Assembly: GCF_019565505.1 (NCBI RefSeq)
Contig: NZ_CP067378.1
Location: 1,984,001 to 2,048,000 of the forward strand
Reading direction: 5' to 3'
DNA from: Flavobacterium davisii
GTDB lineage: Bacteria; Bacteroidota; Bacteroidia; Flavobacteriales; Flavobacteriaceae
Length of the DNA: 64,000 bases
Position numbers and translations under genes: made by a program
Shown here: piece after piece, positions 61,874 to 64,000 of the stretch
Numbering within the stretch: the stretch's first letter is position 1
How the letters are laid out: every line of letters starts with the position of its first letter
Notes under the pieces: generated by a model
Told to the model about the DNA's origin: nothing
What the model saw: the letters and a program-made list of their open reading frames with translations, nothing else
The model's database searches: none

Positions 61874-62404
61874 TTATTTATTTAATTCATCCCTCACTTC
61901 CATCAATGCAAATCCTAATAAATTTAGTCCGTTCCAAGTTTTAGGATTATTTGCCTTTGGGTCATCACCTGTGAGACCAATACCCCAAATTTTATCCACG
62001 GGACTCGCTTCGACTAAGATTCTGTCATTGGTATTTAGTAAAAACTCTTTCAATGCTTCATTTTGAGAGAATTTATGGTAATTCCCTTGAACTACTATAT
62101 CAAAACGTTGGGCATTCCAAATTTCATTATCGAAACCTTTTACCAATCGACCTAATTTTTTAGCCTGATGAGGAGAATTTGCTTTGATGATTTTATCAAA
62201 CATTTCTTCATCGTTAAATAATTTCGCTTTTTGTGCCATCATCCAATGTTCGGCAGTGGGATACGTAATCCCGTCCACAGTAAATGAACTCTGCCACCAT
62301 TGACTAAAACAAGTTTTGGTTATACTTCCGTCATTTGAAGGTTGATGCCCCCAAAAGAAAAGGAACTTCGCATTTTTATCTATATTTTCTATTGTGTATT
62401 GCAT
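61874..62404 (-). CDS. NADAR-domain protein (YbiA-like)
   Basis: A 176-residue protein made of one NADAR domain. Conserved blocks are LFFWGHQP, CFSQWWQSSF, YPTAEHWMMAQKAKLF, FDIVVQGNYHKFSQN and ASPVDKIWGIGL. Members include YbiA, which cleaves N-glycosidic bonds of riboflavin intermediates, and enzymes that remove ADP-ribose from guanine bases in nucleic acid. The NAD context favours the second kind of job, as an inference. Its start overlaps the PRPP-synthetase-like gene by 16 bases, and the SIR2 gene starts 17 bases after its stop. Confidence 0.92.
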   Translation of the reverse strand: MQYTIENIDKNAKFLFFWGHQPSNDGSITKTCFSQWWQSSFTVDGITYPTAEHWMMAQKAKLFNDEEMFDKIIKANSPHQAKKLGRLVKGFDNEIWNAQRFDIVVQGNYHKFSQNEALKEFLLNTNDRILVEASPVDKIWGIGLTGDDPKANNPKTWNGLNLLGFALMEVRDELNK

Positions 62405-63231
62405 TTCATTTCAATCTTAATTGTTTCTACTTTTTCATTATCAAAATCCTTAAATGAATTGGTCGTAAAGATTTTTTCAAAAATTTGTAATTGATCGAAT
62501 CCTTTGTTAAAAATTCCGTGGCTTACGGCCAAATATAATTTGCCAGCGTTCTTTTTTTGTAATGCTTCGGCTAATCCTATAAAAGTTCCGCCTCCGTCAC
62601 ATATATCATCTACTATCAAACAAGGTTTTCCTTGTAAATCATCGGTATAAACCTTAAAATCTTTTAGTTTTCCTGTTTTTACATCGCGGCTTTTGCTTGC
62701 TTCAACTACTTCCACACCGCCTAAATATTCAGACACTTTGTAAATTTTCTTTAAAGCGCCACCATCTGGTGAAATTAAAATTACTTCTTGTCCTATGTTT
62801 TCAATTACTTTTTCAATAAATTTATAATTGGTAACCACTTGGCAGTTGTTTAGAACGGCTGGAGTTACTTCGCTATGCGCATCAAAAACATATACTTTAG
62901 AAAGATTGAGGCTATTCAAAATATCAGCATATACTTTAACTGAAAGTGGTTCGCCGGGAATCATCACACGATCTTGTCTTGCTGCTGGAAAATACGGAAT
63001 GAAAAGTTCAATTTCTTTTACATCCATTCTTTTTAAGGCATCAATCGTTAAAATGATTAATCCAAAATCGTTAAAGCTATTTGCACGATGTGTAATGATA
63101 ACTTTTTGAGTAGTATCAAACGGTTGAATTTTTATATGTGGTTCTCCTCCAGAAAAAGTGAATGTTTGACATTCAATTTGGTTTTGTATTCCAAAGGGAG
63201 TGAAGTCTTTATCTAAATTTAATACGAACAT
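62389..63231 (-). CDS. PRPP-synthetase-like pyrophosphokinase
   Basis: A 280-residue protein of the ribose-phosphate diphosphokinase family. Features are IPYFPAARQDRVM (about residues 78-90), the ATP-site FDAHSEV (116-122), SPDGGALKK (154-162) and the PRPP-type loop CLIVDDICDGGGT (204-216). It is 30 or so residues shorter than housekeeping Prs and has FDAHSEV where Prs has DLHxxQIQ, so it is probably not the cell's main PRPP synthetase. It may feed PRPP to NadV. Alternatively it may pyrophosphorylate ADP-ribose, as its phage relatives do in NAD+ reconstitution. First structural gene after the palindromic operator. Confidence 0.88.
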   Translation of the reverse strand: MFVLNLDKDFTPFGIQNQIECQTFTFSGGEPHIKIQPFDTTQKVIITHRANSFNDFGLIILTIDALKRMDVKEIELFIPYFPAARQDRVMIPGEPLSVKVYADILNSLNLSKVYVFDAHSEVTPAVLNNCQVVTNYKFIEKVIENIGQEVILISPDGGALKKIYKVSEYLGGVEVVEASKSRDVKTGKLKDFKVYTDDLQGKPCLIVDDICDGGGTFIGLAEALQKKNAGKLYLAVSHGIFNKGFDQLQIFEKIFTTNSFKDFDNEKVETIKIEMKCNTQ

Positions 63232-63242
63232 ATTTATATAGG

Positions 63243-63263
63243 TTTGCGTTAATGTTACGCAAA
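63243..63263. promoter_or_regulatory. 21-bp palindrome, candidate NrtR operator
   Basis: TTTGCGT, seven bases, ACGCAAA: a perfect dyad 12 bases before the PRPP-synthetase-like ATG. It covers the -7 box and the expected start point of that gene's promoter. Further single ACGCAAA words lie near 63311 and 63616. An NrtR gene lies just upstream. Confidence 0.65.
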
Positions 63264-63289
63264 TATAAAACGTATTTTTTTACTGACAA
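63260..63289 (-). promoter_or_regulatory. Promoter of the NAD operon
   Basis: On the minus strand, TTG at 63289-63287, 19 bases, TATATTTG at 63267-63260. It is a full match to TTG-N19-TAnnTTTG and overlaps the palindrome. Confidence 0.7.
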
Positions 63290-63613
63290 AATATTTTGTG
63301 TTTTTTTACGCAAAGTTAATTTTGAAAAAATTTAATCGTTGAATGGTTTATAAGATAGCACAGATAACATCTTTTAAAACGTATATTTTTTTAAGAATTG
63401 TATTACTACTATAATAAAATAATTTCATTTGCCACAGATGCACAGATTTTGCAATAATTACCTTCCAAATTTATATTATGTTTTAAACTTGGGTGTAATA
63501 AATATAAAATAAACTAAATGAATGATTTTAATCGGTGTATCTGTGGTAATTTTTAAATGTGCTATATGAATTATTAATTAATTCAATAACAAAAGTTTAT
63601 TGAAATAAAAGCT
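63264..63613. other. Intergenic region between nrtR and the PRPP-synthetase-like gene
   Basis: About 350 bases. It holds the promoter, two more ACGCAAA words, and a small inverted repeat (63432-63547: CCACAGATGCACAGATT to AATCGGTGTATCTGTGG). There is no gene. Confidence 0.6.
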
Positions 63614-64000
63614 TTACGCAAACTTGATTTCAAAAACCATTCCGTCTTTAGAAAGTTCTTCGTATTTAGCAACGTTAAATTTAAAAAAATTTAGCTGGGC
63701 GACCCGATTTGGGGTGATGTATATGATCTGTTTCTTCTATAAAACCTAAACTGAGTATTTTTTTCTAAAATTTCGTCGGTCGATTTCTTTTCCAATGATA
63801 GAAGTATATAAATGTTCCAAATCAGAAAATAAAAACTCGTGAGGGAGCAAATCAAAACCTATGGGTTGGTAAGTTAATTTGGCTTTCAAACGCTCCAATG
63901 CTTTAGACACAATTTTGTTATGATCAAATGCCATTTTTGGTATTTCATCTACTTTTACCCAGCAAACAGCGTCAGCATCCGTATCGGCAATTAATTTTAA
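63614..64000 (-). CDS. nrtR: NrtR-family NUDIX transcriptional regulator, C-terminal part (frame broken twice; runs off window)
   Basis: The last 130 or so residues of a NUDIX-related regulator of NAD metabolism. The end of the NUDIX domain reads ADAVCWVKVDEIPKMAFDH. The winged-helix domain reads ALERLKAKLTYQPIGFDLLP, DLEHLYTSIIGKEIDRRNFR, and after repair GFIEETDHIHHPKSGRPAKF, which includes the conserved R-N-F-R-K and G-R-P-A blocks. Breaks are at 63757-63763 (T7 for T8) and 63683-63689 (A7 for A6). Known NrtR proteins repress NAD-synthesis genes and let go when they bind ADP-ribose or related products. The rest of the gene is outside the window. Confidence 0.88.

Noticed and set aside
55825..64000. 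Prophage origin for the NAD operon
   Set aside because: NadV, Prs-like and KptA genes occur in large phages, but no phage structural, replication or integrase gene is in the window, and the regulator is a cellular NrtR.

Overview
This 64-kb window is AT-rich DNA from a member of the phylum Bacteroidota, most likely family Flavobacteriaceae. The evidence is promoters of the TTG-N19-21-TAnnTTTG type, TonB-dependent receptors with N-terminal carboxypeptidase-regulatory domains, a large subtilase with a type IX secretion C-terminal signal, atpD-atpC as a separate unit, a PorX/PhoB-style regulator set, and a mrp-nfu-ferredoxin reductase block. There are no rRNA genes, prophage structural genes, CRISPR arrays or classical insertion sequences.

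Layout. 1-10.9 kb: start of a TonB receptor, a two-component pair, a MORN protein, a glycosyltransferase, trmB, lipoprotein, LysE exporter, alkyltransferase-like protein, mrp, nfu, ferredoxin-NADP reductase, an EamA transporter and an HMA-domain lipoprotein. 11-21 kb: a giant T9SS subtilase, rnpA, and a TPR-histidine kinase with its NarL-type regulator. 21-30 kb: a phosphatase, an outer-membrane protein, PhnA, tRNA-Gly, a ketosynthase, recX, and a TonB receptor with a GDSL lipoprotein. 30-38 kb: atpDC, a BioF-like enzyme, a PIF1-like helicase, an ArsC-like protein and a second EamA transporter. 38.1-39.2 kb: an array of 185-bp tandem repeats with no coding content. 39.5-44 kb: M1 and S8 peptidases and a metallo-beta-lactamase protein. 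44.8-50 kb: the SUF iron-sulfur operon. 50-55 kb: a di-haem peroxidase, yicC, gmk, a four-helix-bundle gene, nadD and an amidase. 55.8-64 kb: a minus-strand NAD+/ADP-ribose operon.

The most notable system is that last operon. In transcription order it has an NrtR regulator, a short PRPP-synthetase-like protein, a NADAR-domain protein, a SIR2-TPR protein, an RNase Z-like hydrolase, the RNA 2'-phosphotransferase KptA, a metallophosphatase and nicotinamide phosphoribosyltransferase. Most genes touch or overlap. A 21-bp palindrome covers the -7 box of the promoter before the PRPP-synthetase-like gene, as expected for an NrtR-type operator. NAD+-making, NAD+-consuming and ADP-ribose-handling enzymes are thus placed under apparent NAD-responsive control, with a possible defence or RNA-repair role.

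A caution applies to the whole window. I count 41 reading-frame breaks in 19 genes, including atpD, rnpA, sufB, sufD and mrp, which should not be dead in a free-living cell. Every one is repaired by a single small change, and the repaired lengths are all whole numbers of codons. Most lie in A/T runs, and ten lie where the frame predicts CCGGG. They are best read as sequencing or assembly errors. Broken genes are therefore listed over their full repaired extent, as CDS unless the decay looks real.

Small repeats are abundant: a 197-bp MITE-like element with compensatory changes in its terminal inverted repeats, word-like inverted repeats that flank four-helix-bundle genes, and a second inverted-repeat element built on CACAGATGCACAGAT.
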